18,429 bases of DNA, from NCBI GenBank assembly GCA_002314055.1, contig DCBP01000094.1, positions 1 to 18,429 on the forward strand, given 5' to 3'. Source of the DNA: Prevotella sp. UBA1104. Lineage in GTDB: Bacteria > Bacteroidota > Bacteroidia > Bacteroidales > Bacteroidaceae. The position numbers and the translations under genes were made by a program. The notes below the pieces were generated by a model. That model did not search any database, was not told where the DNA came from, and saw only the letters and a list, made by a program, of their open reading frames with translations. Below, one piece after another: positions 7,600 to 15,726 of the stretch; position 1 is the first letter of the stretch; every line of letters begins with the position of its first letter.

Positions 7600-10500
7600 T
7601 TACTTCTTGATAACAATCTTGCGGGTAACAGTCTTGCCGTTTACTGTAGCTTTCACTACGTATACACCAGAAGTAAGACCATTCAGAGAAACTGTGTTGC
7701 CCTTTGCTGATGCAGCCGTTGCACCATTTGTTGCGATGATGTCAACAGAAGTTACATTGTCGCCGGTTACGGTAAGCTCGTTGTCGCCCTGGCGCATCTC
7801 AATCTTGCCTACTACAGTACTGTTGATTCCTGTAGAACCGATATAGAATTTAGTTGCACCACCCTTAACGCTCTCGCTCTTCACTGTGTAGTAAACATCC
7901 ACGCTGACATTGTGTTCGTCGTCGCTCGGAGCACCGAAATCGTAGCTATATGATGTGTCAGTTAGCTTATCGCTGTTCTTCTTCACACCGTCGATATTCA
8001 CGTCGTAACCGCTTACTGGCAGTGGGGCAGCATCTGGATTCTCGATACCGAGACCAATCATCCAACTGTTGAAGATAACCGAGTTATTCAGTGTATCCCA
8101 TGAAGAACCTTGTCCGTCAACACATACAAGATCGGAATATCCGATAACAGAAGACTCGTTGTCTACTGCAAGTGGCGGACATTTTGGAGTAACGTCGTAG
8201 CAGTCGATTACCAGCTGATACTGAGCCTTTGAGTCTACCTCTACAGGTTCGCTCAGCTCTACCTTGTTCCACTGATTCAGTGTGTAGTCCTGAATTTCGG
8301 TCTGGTTCACGAGTTCTCCATTCTTGTAAATGTATGCCGTAAACACAGCGTCGTTAAGCGGATAGAAGCGTACAGAAGTAATCTTGTATCCGTCGTGTCC
8401 GCGGAAAGTCTTTGAAGGATAAAGCGCACTTGCCATCAGTCCGTAGTTGTTGTCCGACGGACCGACTACGGCTGCGTCTGAAGGAGTCTCGCCGCAATAC
8501 TGCACATTTACTTTGTCTCTGTCAATAGGAGCAGACCAAGAAGCTTTTATTGCAGTATAAGAAGTATTGTCAACCTTAACGTTGTTTACAGCCTCAAGTT
8601 TCTCGTCGTCGCTCTTGATGTTAAGTTCCGTAGCATTCTGAGCCGACTCGCTGCCATTGGCGTAAACTGCGCTCACGCCAATATTGTGATTACCGTCTGA
8701 AAGATTTGCAAGGTCGAATTTATAATCTTTTGACTCACCAGCCTTGTTGCCGTCAGCATATACGTTATAGTGGTCGATATTATCCTTAGTCAGGTCTGAT
8801 CCAACTGGAGAAACTACTGCATCGATACCCCAAGAAGCAGAATAGTCATAGCCCATGGTCTCCATAGTTTCACCCATAGAGTAGAAATCAGCATCTGTAC
8901 TCTCCCTTACGAGGTCGGAATATCCTTTTACTGCTCTTCCGTAGTCAAGTGTGTTGATGCTCTGTGATGCCTTAGCAACGTTCACCTGAGTAGCAATAAC
9001 CAAGTCACCGGCAGGAATGTCGACAGGTTCGCTCAGGGTTACCACGTTTCTTGCACCGTAGTTCAGCTCCTGAGTAACAGGCTGACTCTTCAGCAACTGC
9101 AGTTTGCCGTTAGCGTCGTAAGTGTATATATTAACAGTCCATCCGTTCTGTGCTTCAAGAGGGTAGAAGCCAACAGCCGTAATCTTCTGTCCGGTATAAG
9201 CGGCAAGAGTAGACTGGTCAAACTTGATAGCCGTTTCGTATGTTACATTATCGTAACCGACACCAAACGTTTCAATGTCGGCGCCGTCGCGGTTGAAGTA
9301 AGTCAGCGAGCTGAAGTTAGTCTCCGGCATGCCCCACTCAAGATGAGCAGAGTTATATCCGTGCTGCTGTGCAAGAATTGCAGTCGGTGACTGTAAAGCC
9401 CTGTCGGCAACGGCCACGGTAGCTTCTTCGCTCTTTGTAGATTCAGATGAACTGTATACTGCAGAAACCGCATATTTGTGTTCACCGTTGGCAACATTAT
9501 TGTCGATAAAGCTTTTGTCAGAAGCGCCAACCGATGCCACCTTGTTGTTGTCGCGGTATATATTGTATCCGGTAATGCCCTGAGCAGAAACATTAGGCAG
9601 CCATGTTACTTTCACCGAGTGGATACCCGAAAGCTGTGATGCCTTCACGCTTGCCGGAGCAAGATTGCTTGTCTGCTGGTTGAATTTCACAACCATAGAC
9701 TGAACCGATACCGAGTATTCTCCGGTAGAAGCATCCTTGTCGTCGTTGTAATAGCGGAATCCCATAACGTTGTCGTCAGAAGAAATACCGATAGTATTTG
9801 TAAGCTGATAGTAGTCCGTTCCGTCGTAGACGAGGATATGCTCTTTAGACAAGTCGATGCCTTTGTCCTTGAGATAATCCTCAGCGAAGTATGCAGTGTT
9901 GTCCTTATATATATAAGCGCGCTCGTCCTGAGCACCAACAACAGTACCGTTGTTGCTTATATCCATGAAGTCAAGACTGTGGTCTCCGGTTTTGTCAGTA
10001 GCATAAGCCATTGTCTTTTCCTTCGTAGCCGTGTTGTAGATAGCCGGAATGCCATAGTTGCCGTTGGCATCCTCTTCCCATCCTCCGTAATAGAGCAGTT
10101 TCGTTCCGTCGGCAGAGAACTTGCGTCCAGAGCTCCACATACTTTGGTAGTTGGAAAGAGAAGTCCAGTTTCCTTCTGCATCCCAGATAACCGCGTTGCG
10201 GTTGTCTCCCCACACCCATCCGGCAGCCATCGAGCCATCAGGAGATATAGCGTAAGGCAAAGCCTGACCTCTGTCTTCTTTGAGCTTGTGGTCAATCTTG
10301 CCGTCCTTCCATACATAACCATAATATGTAGAGACATCCTTCTGCACAGTACCAGTGATATAATGTCCGTCAGGGGAAATGTCGTAAGCGTTGGAATAGA
10401 GCACTCTAAAGTCCGTTGGCATTTCCAGACGGACCCATTTCTTTCCGTCCCAGTATCCGGCGAGCTGTACCGTTGCTCCGTTAGAACGATAGGTGTTGTC

Positions 10501-10782
10501 AGTGAAGTATCCAACCACTACACCATTATCAGATACGGCAAAAGCCGTAGACTGGCTTGAAGGGTTGAGGAGTTCAATCTCTCCACTCTCAAGGTTCCAA
10601 CGGAAGGCGTAGTTCTCGCTTGCGTAGTCGGAGAACACACCGCACGCCCATTTACCGTTGCGCGAGTTTGCAGTGATATAATACTCGTTAGGAGTCTTCA
10701 TAATCAGCGGCGTGCTGGTGTCAGCCCAAGTGGCTCCTGCAGCAAGCAGCGATGCGAAGAGTAAATTCTTTCTTAATTTCAT
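7600..10782 (-). CDS. Secreted HAF-like/Fn3 multidomain protein with T9SS sorting domain
   Basis: A 1060-aa exported protein of unknown function. A signal peptide (1-20, ending TWA) precedes about five HAF-like, propeller-like repeats (about 55-370) with lines such as AFAVSDNGVVVGY, AYDISPDGHYITG and AYAISPDGSMAAG. A fibronectin type III domain (about 374-460) comes next. Two copies of a beta-rich module follow (about 463-665 and 729-920); each has a GxKITxVxFYPL strand, an LSEPV strand and a GYSDLV segment. Fn3-like stretches (about 671-723 and 920-980) follow each copy. The C-terminal 75 residues (from GINSTVV) have the pattern of a T9SS type A sorting domain, with GVYVVKATVNGKTVTRKIVIKK-like ending. 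Its start codon directly abuts 17-bp tandem repeats, and no consensus promoter lies between it and the upstream gene's terminator. The modules recall gingipain adhesin regions in layout; that likeness is inference. It could be an adhesin or carbohydrate binder. Confidence 0.82.
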   Translation of the reverse strand: MKLRKNLLFASLLAAGATWADTSTPLIMKTPNEYYITANSRNGKWACGVFSDYASENYAFRWNLESGEIELLNPSSQSTAFAVSDNGVVVGYFTDNTYRSNGATVQLAGYWDGKKWVRLEMPTDFRVLYSNAYDISPDGHYITGTVQKDVSTYYGYVWKDGKIDHKLKEDRGQALPYAISPDGSMAAGWVWGDNRNAVIWDAEGNWTSLSNYQSMWSSGRKFSADGTKLLYYGGWEEDANGNYGIPAIYNTATKEKTMAYATDKTGDHSLDFMDISNNGTVVGAQDERAYIYKDNTAYFAEDYLKDKGIDLSKEHILVYDGTDYYQLTNTIGISSDDNVMGFRYYNDDKDASTGEYSVSVQSMVVKFNQQTSNLAPASVKASQLSGIHSVKVTWLPNVSAQGITGYNIYRDNNKVASVGASDKSFIDNNVANGEHKYAVSAVYSSSESTKSEEATVAVADRALQSPTAILAQQHGYNSAHLEWGMPETNFSSLTYFNRDGADIETFGVGYDNVTYETAIKFDQSTLAAYTGQKITAVGFYPLEAQNGWTVNIYTYDANGKLQLLKSQPVTQELNYGARNVVTLSEPVDIPAGDLVIATQVNVAKASQSINTLDYGRAVKGYSDLVRESTDADFYSMGETMETMGYDYSASWGIDAVVSPVGSDLTKDNIDHYNVYADGNKAGESKDYKFDLANLSDGNHNIGVSAVYANGSESAQNATELNIKSDDEKLEAVNNVKVDNTSYTAIKASWSAPIDRDKVNVQYCGETPSDAAVVGPSDNNYGLMASALYPSKTFRGHDGYKITSVRFYPLNDAVFTAYIYKNGELVNQTEIQDYTLNQWNKVELSEPVEVDSKAQYQLVIDCYDVTPKCPPLAVDNESSVIGYSDLVCVDGQGSSWDTLNNSVIFNSWMIGLGIENPDAAPLPVSGYDVNIDGVKKNSDKLTDTSYSYDFGAPSDDEHNVSVDVYYTVKSESVKGGATKFYIGSTGINSTVVGKIEMRQGDNELTVTGDNVTSVDIIATNGATAASAKGNTVSLNGLTSGVYVVKATVNGKTVTRKIVIKK

Positions 10783-10848
10783 TGCTTATAAATAAAAATT
10801 GCTTATAAATAAAAATTGCTTATAAATAAAAATTGCTTATAAAATAAA
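10781..10848. repeat. 17-bp tandem repeat (4 copies) at the start codon
   Basis: Three exact copies of ATTGCTTATAAATAAAA (10781-10797, 10798-10814, 10815-10831) and a fourth with a small change (10832-10848). On the minus strand each unit reads TTTTATTTATAAGCAAT, and the last unit's AT supplies the first two bases of the ATG of the 1060-aa gene. The array is therefore the translation initiation region of that mRNA. Copy number could change by slippage. Confidence 0.95.
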
Positions 10849-10862
10849 GATGTATAAATTGT

Positions 10863-10908
10863 AAAAAAGCAGACAGACGCTTTGGTTTTGTGCCAAGCAC
10901 CTGTCTGC
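10863..10908 (-). terminator. Terminator of the 867-aa gene
   Basis: GCAGACAG at 10869-10876 and CTGTCTGC at 10901-10908 pair perfectly, with a further inner GCTT(T)GG/CCAAGC helix. On the minus strand the stem is followed by six T (10863-10868). It starts 20 bases after the upstream stop codon and ends 14 bases before the tandem repeats of the next gene. Confidence 0.8.
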
Positions 10909-10927
10909 CGATTATAACTAATATCCT

Positions 10928-13531
10928 TTATTTAACGTTGTATTTGTATGCGCTCACCTTTCCGTTCTTCTCCACGGTGATGATGTAAGTAGCAGCAGGC
11001 ATGTCGAGTGAAACGTTGTTCACGTTGGTGTTCTCGAGCACCTTCTGTCCGTTGAGTGAGAATACCGTTACATTAGCGTTGTTGCCAAGAGAGATATTTC
11101 TGCCATTGAATGAAATCTTAGTACCATCCTCAGCAACAGTCTCGATGCCAGTAGCAAGGTTCTCGATATCCTTAATCTTCACGTCGATAGACTCAGACTT
11201 AACCTTACCCAGCTGGTAAGTAGTCAGAACGTAAGCCTTCTCGTCGTCGCCGTAGAGCATAACCTCAGCCTTGTCGGCAGCGATGTCAGCAGTATCCTTC
11301 TCAGCCACACCAGCACTCTCGAAGTAGATAGAATTCTTCACGAAACCATAATCGGCAGCATTCTCCGGATTCTTCCAAGAGAGAGTAGCATAGTAAGTAG
11401 TAGTCTTACCAGTAGCGAGGTTACCCTCAGTTACCATGCGTCCGCTTGCAAGCTTCAGGTCAGTAACGGCAGGGAGTTCGGTGTTAACCTCAACATCCAT
11501 TGGCATAGTAGAGTAGTAACCAGTCCATTCAGTCTCTTCAGAGCTTTCGCCGCCCTCAGCATCAAGAGGACCGAATTCGCTGTTTGCAGCAAACTTAGGT
11601 TGCAGGAAGTAAGTATGAGTACCGTTCTTCACGCCCTTGTCCTGATAAGTAATGGCGCCAGTCTCAGGGTCAGCGATAGTGAACAAATCTTCAGTAGTAA
11701 GAGAGTCGATAGGCAGACCGTCGCGATAGATAACCATCAGACTGTTCTGAGTGTATGCCATCTGTGGAATACTAAACATGAGGTCAACCGTAGCAGGCTG
11801 TTTCGGGTCATTCTCAGCCATGAATTCCATAGCTGTCATCTCAGCCATACCGTCGAAATCAGTGTAGAAGTCGCGCTCCGGTTTACCCTCAGGATACCAA
11901 GTTCCGTTATTGTAAGAATAGTTCTTTACGTCAATAACGTTAGTGTTGCCGTCAACAGGAGTATACTCAGTCTTATATGTAGGAACCTCGTTCTGCTCAT
12001 TATCGAAAGCGAATTTCTCGTAGCTGGCAAGTACGTTGTCGTTATAAGTCCATTTTTCATACTGCTTAGGAGTAGTTACAGGCATCTCCGGGTTGTTAGG
12101 ATCAACAACTTCCGTATACTGGTATTCATCCAGTTTATTTCCGTCGTTGTCGTAAGTAAGCTGTGCAGAATAGTTGTCCCAAGTACCTTCAGAAACATAC
12201 ATCAGAGCATTACCGTTCTCATCGTAGTTGCTGTAAGTGATAGTCTGCTCAAGCTTGTTAGAACTCTTGATATACTTCTTCATAGTAGCGAGGTGACCGT
12301 CCTCGTCGTATGTATATTCATAGTTGTATCTTGAGTCAGTTTTAGTAGCGAGTTTGCCGTTCTCATCGTAAGTATAGCTCTCGTTATTCTTAGTCAGCTT
12401 CCATGCAAAATCGTCATAGTCATAAGGTCCCCACTGATAGATATCCTTACTTGTCATGTTGGCATTCTCGTCGAATCCTACTTTCGTCCAGTAGTAAGGA
12501 GCGAAAACATTAGAGATTCCTGTGTCGCTATACTGGCGGGCAGTGCTTGCCTGATTGATGAGTTTGCCTTCCTGGTTGTAGTGATAGTATTCGCGCTTAG
12601 ACACAACATCGTCAGAAATGTCGCCCATGCTGCTTCCATAAGTCCAGCTTTCAACGAGGAAGCGGGTATTCTTCTTTGCAGACGCCGGTTTCTCGTTATG
12701 AGTACCGTCGGCAGTAGACTTGCCGTAGCTTGCAGCAGCCAGGTTGTCGGAGAGCGTACCCTTCAAAGTAGTAGTCTTTGCGTCAGTATCGAAGGCAACA
12801 ACCTTCTTGCCGATAATAAGGTAAACAGTCTTGCCGTCCTCAGAAGCAACCATGCTAAAGTTAGCAGAATATCCAGTAGAAAAAGTGGTATTTTCTACCA
12901 CAGGAGATATTTCAAACGACGAAGACATCTTGTAGAGGCAAGGATAATACTTATTGTCTTCGTCCTTAATCTGCATCAGATAGAAACCGCCCTTGTTGTC
13001 GGCAGTGATAGCCTCATAACGAGCAGGGAGTGAAGTAACCTTAGTCAGTTCTCCTGTAGTTTGGTCAACGGAATATACATTAGTAACATAAGCGTCATTC
13101 TCGTCGAATCCAATCTCCGTAGCATACAACACGTCATTCACCTTGTCGTATGCCATGCCCGAAGCATTATATCCAGGTTTGCCGTAAGTATAAGAGAAAT
13201 TGTTTACTTGAACGATATTTTCTGTTGTGAAATTAAAGGTTGCAAGTTCTACATTCTCCTCGTAAGTGTCAGGGTCAGTAGTTTTTACGAATGCAAAATA
13301 CTTGTCGCCGGCAGTAACACCACACATCACTTCCTGTGCATTTTCATAACCGAAGCCCGGAGTGAGAGTAGTCGCTGCGGTAGAGTTAACCTTGTCGAGG
13401 TCAACGGATGTTGTTCTTGCTCCGTAGGTATACGAAGGTATAAGACCGTATACCACGTTGTCAGCCCATGCCATGGTGGCAGAGCCGAGAGCCAAAGCTA
13501 AAACAGCAATAGAATGTAAATACTTCTTCAT
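10928..13531 (-). CDS. Secreted propeller/YD-like-repeat protein with T9SS sorting domain
   Basis: An 867-aa exported protein of unknown function. It has a signal peptide (1-23, ending AWA). The N-terminal part (about 25-290) looks like a beta-propeller, with recurring pieces such as GMAYDKVNDVLYATEIG and AITADNKGGFYLMQI. The middle (about 310-540) carries at least six YD-like repeats: YHYNQEGKL, YTYDENGKLATK, YTYDEDGHLATMKK, YDENGNALM, LTYDNDGNKLDEY and WTYNDNVLASYEK. These resemble RHS/YD repeats but are loosely spaced and lack an RHS core or toxin tip. Beta-sandwich segments (about 580-790) follow. The last 73 residues (from TGIETVAEDG) fit a T9SS type A sorting domain, with VTVFSLNGQKV and a basic tail. 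Acidic Asp-rich loops could bind Ca2+. Its own promoter and terminator suggest a separate transcript, head to tail with the 1060-aa gene. Confidence 0.82.
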   Translation of the reverse strand: MKKYLHSIAVLALALGSATMAWADNVVYGLIPSYTYGARTTSVDLDKVNSTAATTLTPGFGYENAQEVMCGVTAGDKYFAFVKTTDPDTYEENVELATFNFTTENIVQVNNFSYTYGKPGYNASGMAYDKVNDVLYATEIGFDENDAYVTNVYSVDQTTGELTKVTSLPARYEAITADNKGGFYLMQIKDEDNKYYPCLYKMSSSFEISPVVENTTFSTGYSANFSMVASEDGKTVYLIIGKKVVAFDTDAKTTTLKGTLSDNLAAASYGKSTADGTHNEKPASAKKNTRFLVESWTYGSSMGDISDDVVSKREYYHYNQEGKLINQASTARQYSDTGISNVFAPYYWTKVGFDENANMTSKDIYQWGPYDYDDFAWKLTKNNESYTYDENGKLATKTDSRYNYEYTYDEDGHLATMKKYIKSSNKLEQTITYSNYDENGNALMYVSEGTWDNYSAQLTYDNDGNKLDEYQYTEVVDPNNPEMPVTTPKQYEKWTYNDNVLASYEKFAFDNEQNEVPTYKTEYTPVDGNTNVIDVKNYSYNNGTWYPEGKPERDFYTDFDGMAEMTAMEFMAENDPKQPATVDLMFSIPQMAYTQNSLMVIYRDGLPIDSLTTEDLFTIADPETGAITYQDKGVKNGTHTYFLQPKFAANSEFGPLDAEGGESSEETEWTGYYSTMPMDVEVNTELPAVTDLKLASGRMVTEGNLATGKTTTYYATLSWKNPENAADYGFVKNSIYFESAGVAEKDTADIAADKAEVMLYGDDEKAYVLTTYQLGKVKSESIDVKIKDIENLATGIETVAEDGTKISFNGRNISLGNNANVTVFSLNGQKVLENTNVNNVSLDMPAATYIITVEKNGKVSAYKYNVK

Positions 13532-13589
13532 AATAATTGTGTTTTATGTTTAACTAATTTTATTTTTCTTTGTTTTTTGTTGTTGGCTG

Positions 13590-13619
13590 CAAAGGTATAC
13601 AAAAACTTTGAATTCGAAA
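13590..13619 (-). promoter_or_regulatory. Minus-strand promoter for the 867-aa gene
   Basis: On the minus strand TACCTTTG (plus coordinates 13590-13597) matches the -7 box exactly. TTTC at 13616-13619, 18 bp upstream, is an imperfect -33 box like that of the efflux operon. The predicted leader is about 50 nt. Confidence 0.6.
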
Positions 13620-13670
13620 CATAAAATGCAAAAAAAAAGCAAACTGTTATATATTTTAGAATAAAAGTAC

Positions 13671-13678
13671 TAATTTTG
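13671..13678 (+). promoter_or_regulatory. -7 box for the Omp28-like/protease operon
   Basis: TAATTTTG matches TAnnTTTG. No good TTTG lies about 20 bp upstream (only TGTT near 13645), so activation by a regulator is possible. The predicted leader is about 85 nt. It lies back to back with the minus-strand promoter about 75 bp away, so one regulator could control both directions. Confidence 0.45.
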
Positions 13679-13769
13679 CAATCGATAATTTAAGTGTATT
13701 TGCTATCTGTTATAATTGGTGTATAAACATGCCTTTATAAAAAAAGAAGAAAACAAAAAATATTATAAA

Positions 13770-15719
13770 ATGAAAAAAACTATTTTAAGTGTTGCAGCAC
13801 TCCTGTTGTTGGCAGGAAACATAAATGCCACAACCGTAGGATATGCGAAAGACGGTAACGTAGGAAGAACCAGCTTATTCAGACTCGGAAGTACAACCAC
13901 CCAGGGACAGGCAATAAAACTGAGCCATGCCAAGCTTCAGGCACTGAAGGGAAAGACCATAGACTTTGCTGAGATTGCCGTAGGTTCGCGAAACACTACC
14001 GGAAAAAAGATGCATGCCTTTCTTACAACCTCGCTTGGAGGCACTCCTATTGCAGAGGGGGATGTGGACATAACAGATCCGCTGAAAAGAATGAAATGGA
14101 CATTAAACCAGCCATATACAATAACAGGCGATGAGGAAGCCTTATATATAGGATATACAGTCGATATACCTACATCTTACAATGTGTTGGTATCAGACGG
14201 TACGTTTGACGTTCAGGGGTGCAACTTCGCATATAAAGACGGTGAATGGGTAGATACCTACGGACTGAACAAGGGTAATGCCTATATCACTCTGAATGTT
14301 GATGAAGCACCATCTTATGCCGATGCCATTATGGGTAACACCAGTTTCAGCGGCTATTATAAGGTAGGTACAGACTACGACTTCACGGCTCGTTTCCTTA
14401 ATGCCGGTACGGCGATAATCACCAGCTTCGATGCCGTTGTAACAATCGACGGCGTTGCCACTACACAGCATTTCGACGGAGTGAATATCGCTCCGAGAAC
14501 GAACTACTCCTTCAAACTGAATAATCTGAATTCAACTGAAGTAGGAAGCAAGAGTGTAAAGGTAGAGATCGCGAATGTAAGTGGCGAGACTGACAATTCC
14601 GACAACTTGATAGCTGGAAACGTATATTTCTATCCGACAAACATGGAGCGTTCAATCCTCGTAGAGGGATTTACAAGTCAGGAGTGTACCGGCTGTCCAT
14701 CAGGACATGTTGTGCTTAACAATGCCATCAAGACAGCACGCGACAATGGTATAGGCATAGTAGAGGCAAGCCACCATGCCGGATATTACCCGGATATATT
14801 CACCATGTCGGAAGATGCTGCCTACACCTTCTATTACGGTACAAGTACATACGCCCCTGCCGTTATGGCAAACAGAAATACAGACCCGGCAGTGTCGACG
14901 GTTCCTGTAAATGATATTTCCGCATATAATGCACTCGAACTCATAAGCCATGCTTCATTGTCGCGCCCTTATGCCTCGCTGAACCTTGAAACGCAGTGGG
15001 ACGAAAGCACTCGACAGCTAAAGGTGAAACTCGACATCGACCCGCATGAGGATTTCCCTACCGACAAGATGCTCTTCAATGTATTCCTCGTGCAAGACGG
15101 AATACAGGCTTATCAGAAAAACGGCGGTGCCAACTATACCCACGACCGCGTGTTCCGCGGGACTTTGACCAACAACAGCTGGGGAATTGCTATACAGAAT
15201 CTGAAAGCAGGCGAGATGACCACTTGGGAGGAGACGGTAACCATTCCGGAGAAGATACACTCATCGTTCTGGACCGACGACATGATCAAGAATGTCAACG
15301 GCAAGGACATGTATTATTACGAGAGTGGTTCGATGAGAGCAACTTGCGACATCGAGCAGTCTAATATTGAAGTCGTTCCGGCAAACATGAGCGTAATAGC
15401 ATACGTTGCAGAATATGACAACGAGGACAATACCAAAAACGTAGTGTTCAATTCATGCGAGGCTGCATTCGGCGGATCCTACAAGCAGGCTGCCTTCGGA
15501 ACTACATCGGGTATAGAAAATGTGGAGGAGAAGAAGAACGACGCCTCTATATATGTTGAAAACGGAAAGGTGCGTGTTATGGGCGACTATGACAAGATGA
15601 TGGTCTACAGTCTGTCGGGCACAAGACTTAATGCCGATGCAAACCTTGCCAAAGGAACATACATCGTGAAAGTCATTTCCGGTGGAAAACAGGCAACAAA
15701 GAAAATAATGATAAGATAA
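13770..15719 (+). CDS. Omp28-like secreted/outer-membrane protein with T9SS sorting domain
   Basis: A 649-aa exported protein. An in-frame TTG lies at 13716, but the ATG at 13770 places a clear signal peptide (1-20, ending INA) at the N-terminus and leaves a normal AT-rich leader, so I chose it. Residues about 23-175 form a beta-rich module like the duplicated one in the 1060-aa protein (LQALKGKTIDFAEIAVG, then WTLNQPYTI and ALYIGYTV). A beta-sandwich spans about 180-285. The Omp28-like domain (about 290-560) opens with ILVEGFTSQECTGCPSG, whose Cys306-x-x-Cys309 has thioredoxin-like spacing, followed by HHAGYYPDIF. The C-terminus (about 583-649) is a T9SS-type sorting domain. It is 7 bp from the subtilase gene, so they form one operon. 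Omp28 proteins of Porphyromonas are surface proteins with no settled enzymatic role; redox activity here is speculation. Confidence 0.85.
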   Translation: MKKTILSVAALLLLAGNINATTVGYAKDGNVGRTSLFRLGSTTTQGQAIKLSHAKLQALKGKTIDFAEIAVGSRNTTGKKMHAFLTTSLGGTPIAEGDVDITDPLKRMKWTLNQPYTITGDEEALYIGYTVDIPTSYNVLVSDGTFDVQGCNFAYKDGEWVDTYGLNKGNAYITLNVDEAPSYADAIMGNTSFSGYYKVGTDYDFTARFLNAGTAIITSFDAVVTIDGVATTQHFDGVNIAPRTNYSFKLNNLNSTEVGSKSVKVEIANVSGETDNSDNLIAGNVYFYPTNMERSILVEGFTSQECTGCPSGHVVLNNAIKTARDNGIGIVEASHHAGYYPDIFTMSEDAAYTFYYGTSTYAPAVMANRNTDPAVSTVPVNDISAYNALELISHASLSRPYASLNLETQWDESTRQLKVKLDIDPHEDFPTDKMLFNVFLVQDGIQAYQKNGGANYTHDRVFRGTLTNNSWGIAIQNLKAGEMTTWEETVTIPEKIHSSFWTDDMIKNVNGKDMYYYESGSMRATCDIEQSNIEVVPANMSVIAYVAEYDNEDNTKNVVFNSCEAAFGGSYKQAAFGTTSGIENVEEKKNDASIYVENGKVRVMGDYDKMMVYSLSGTRLNADANLAKGTYIVKVISGGKQATKKIMIR

Positions 15720-15726
15720 AATAATC

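Noticed and set aside
9838..10560. 240-codon plus-strand ORF opposite the 1060-aa gene
   Set aside because: It is a mirror frame of a gene with a signal peptide, repeats and sorting domain; no promoter or family features are visible.
10928..13531. RHS polymorphic toxin
   Set aside because: The YD-like repeats are few, and there is no RHS core motif, no autoproteolysis site, no toxin tip and no immunity gene.
13716..13769. TTG start for the Omp28-like protein
   Set aside because: It would put an 18-residue charged extension before the signal peptide; the ATG at 13770 fits export and the promoter distance.
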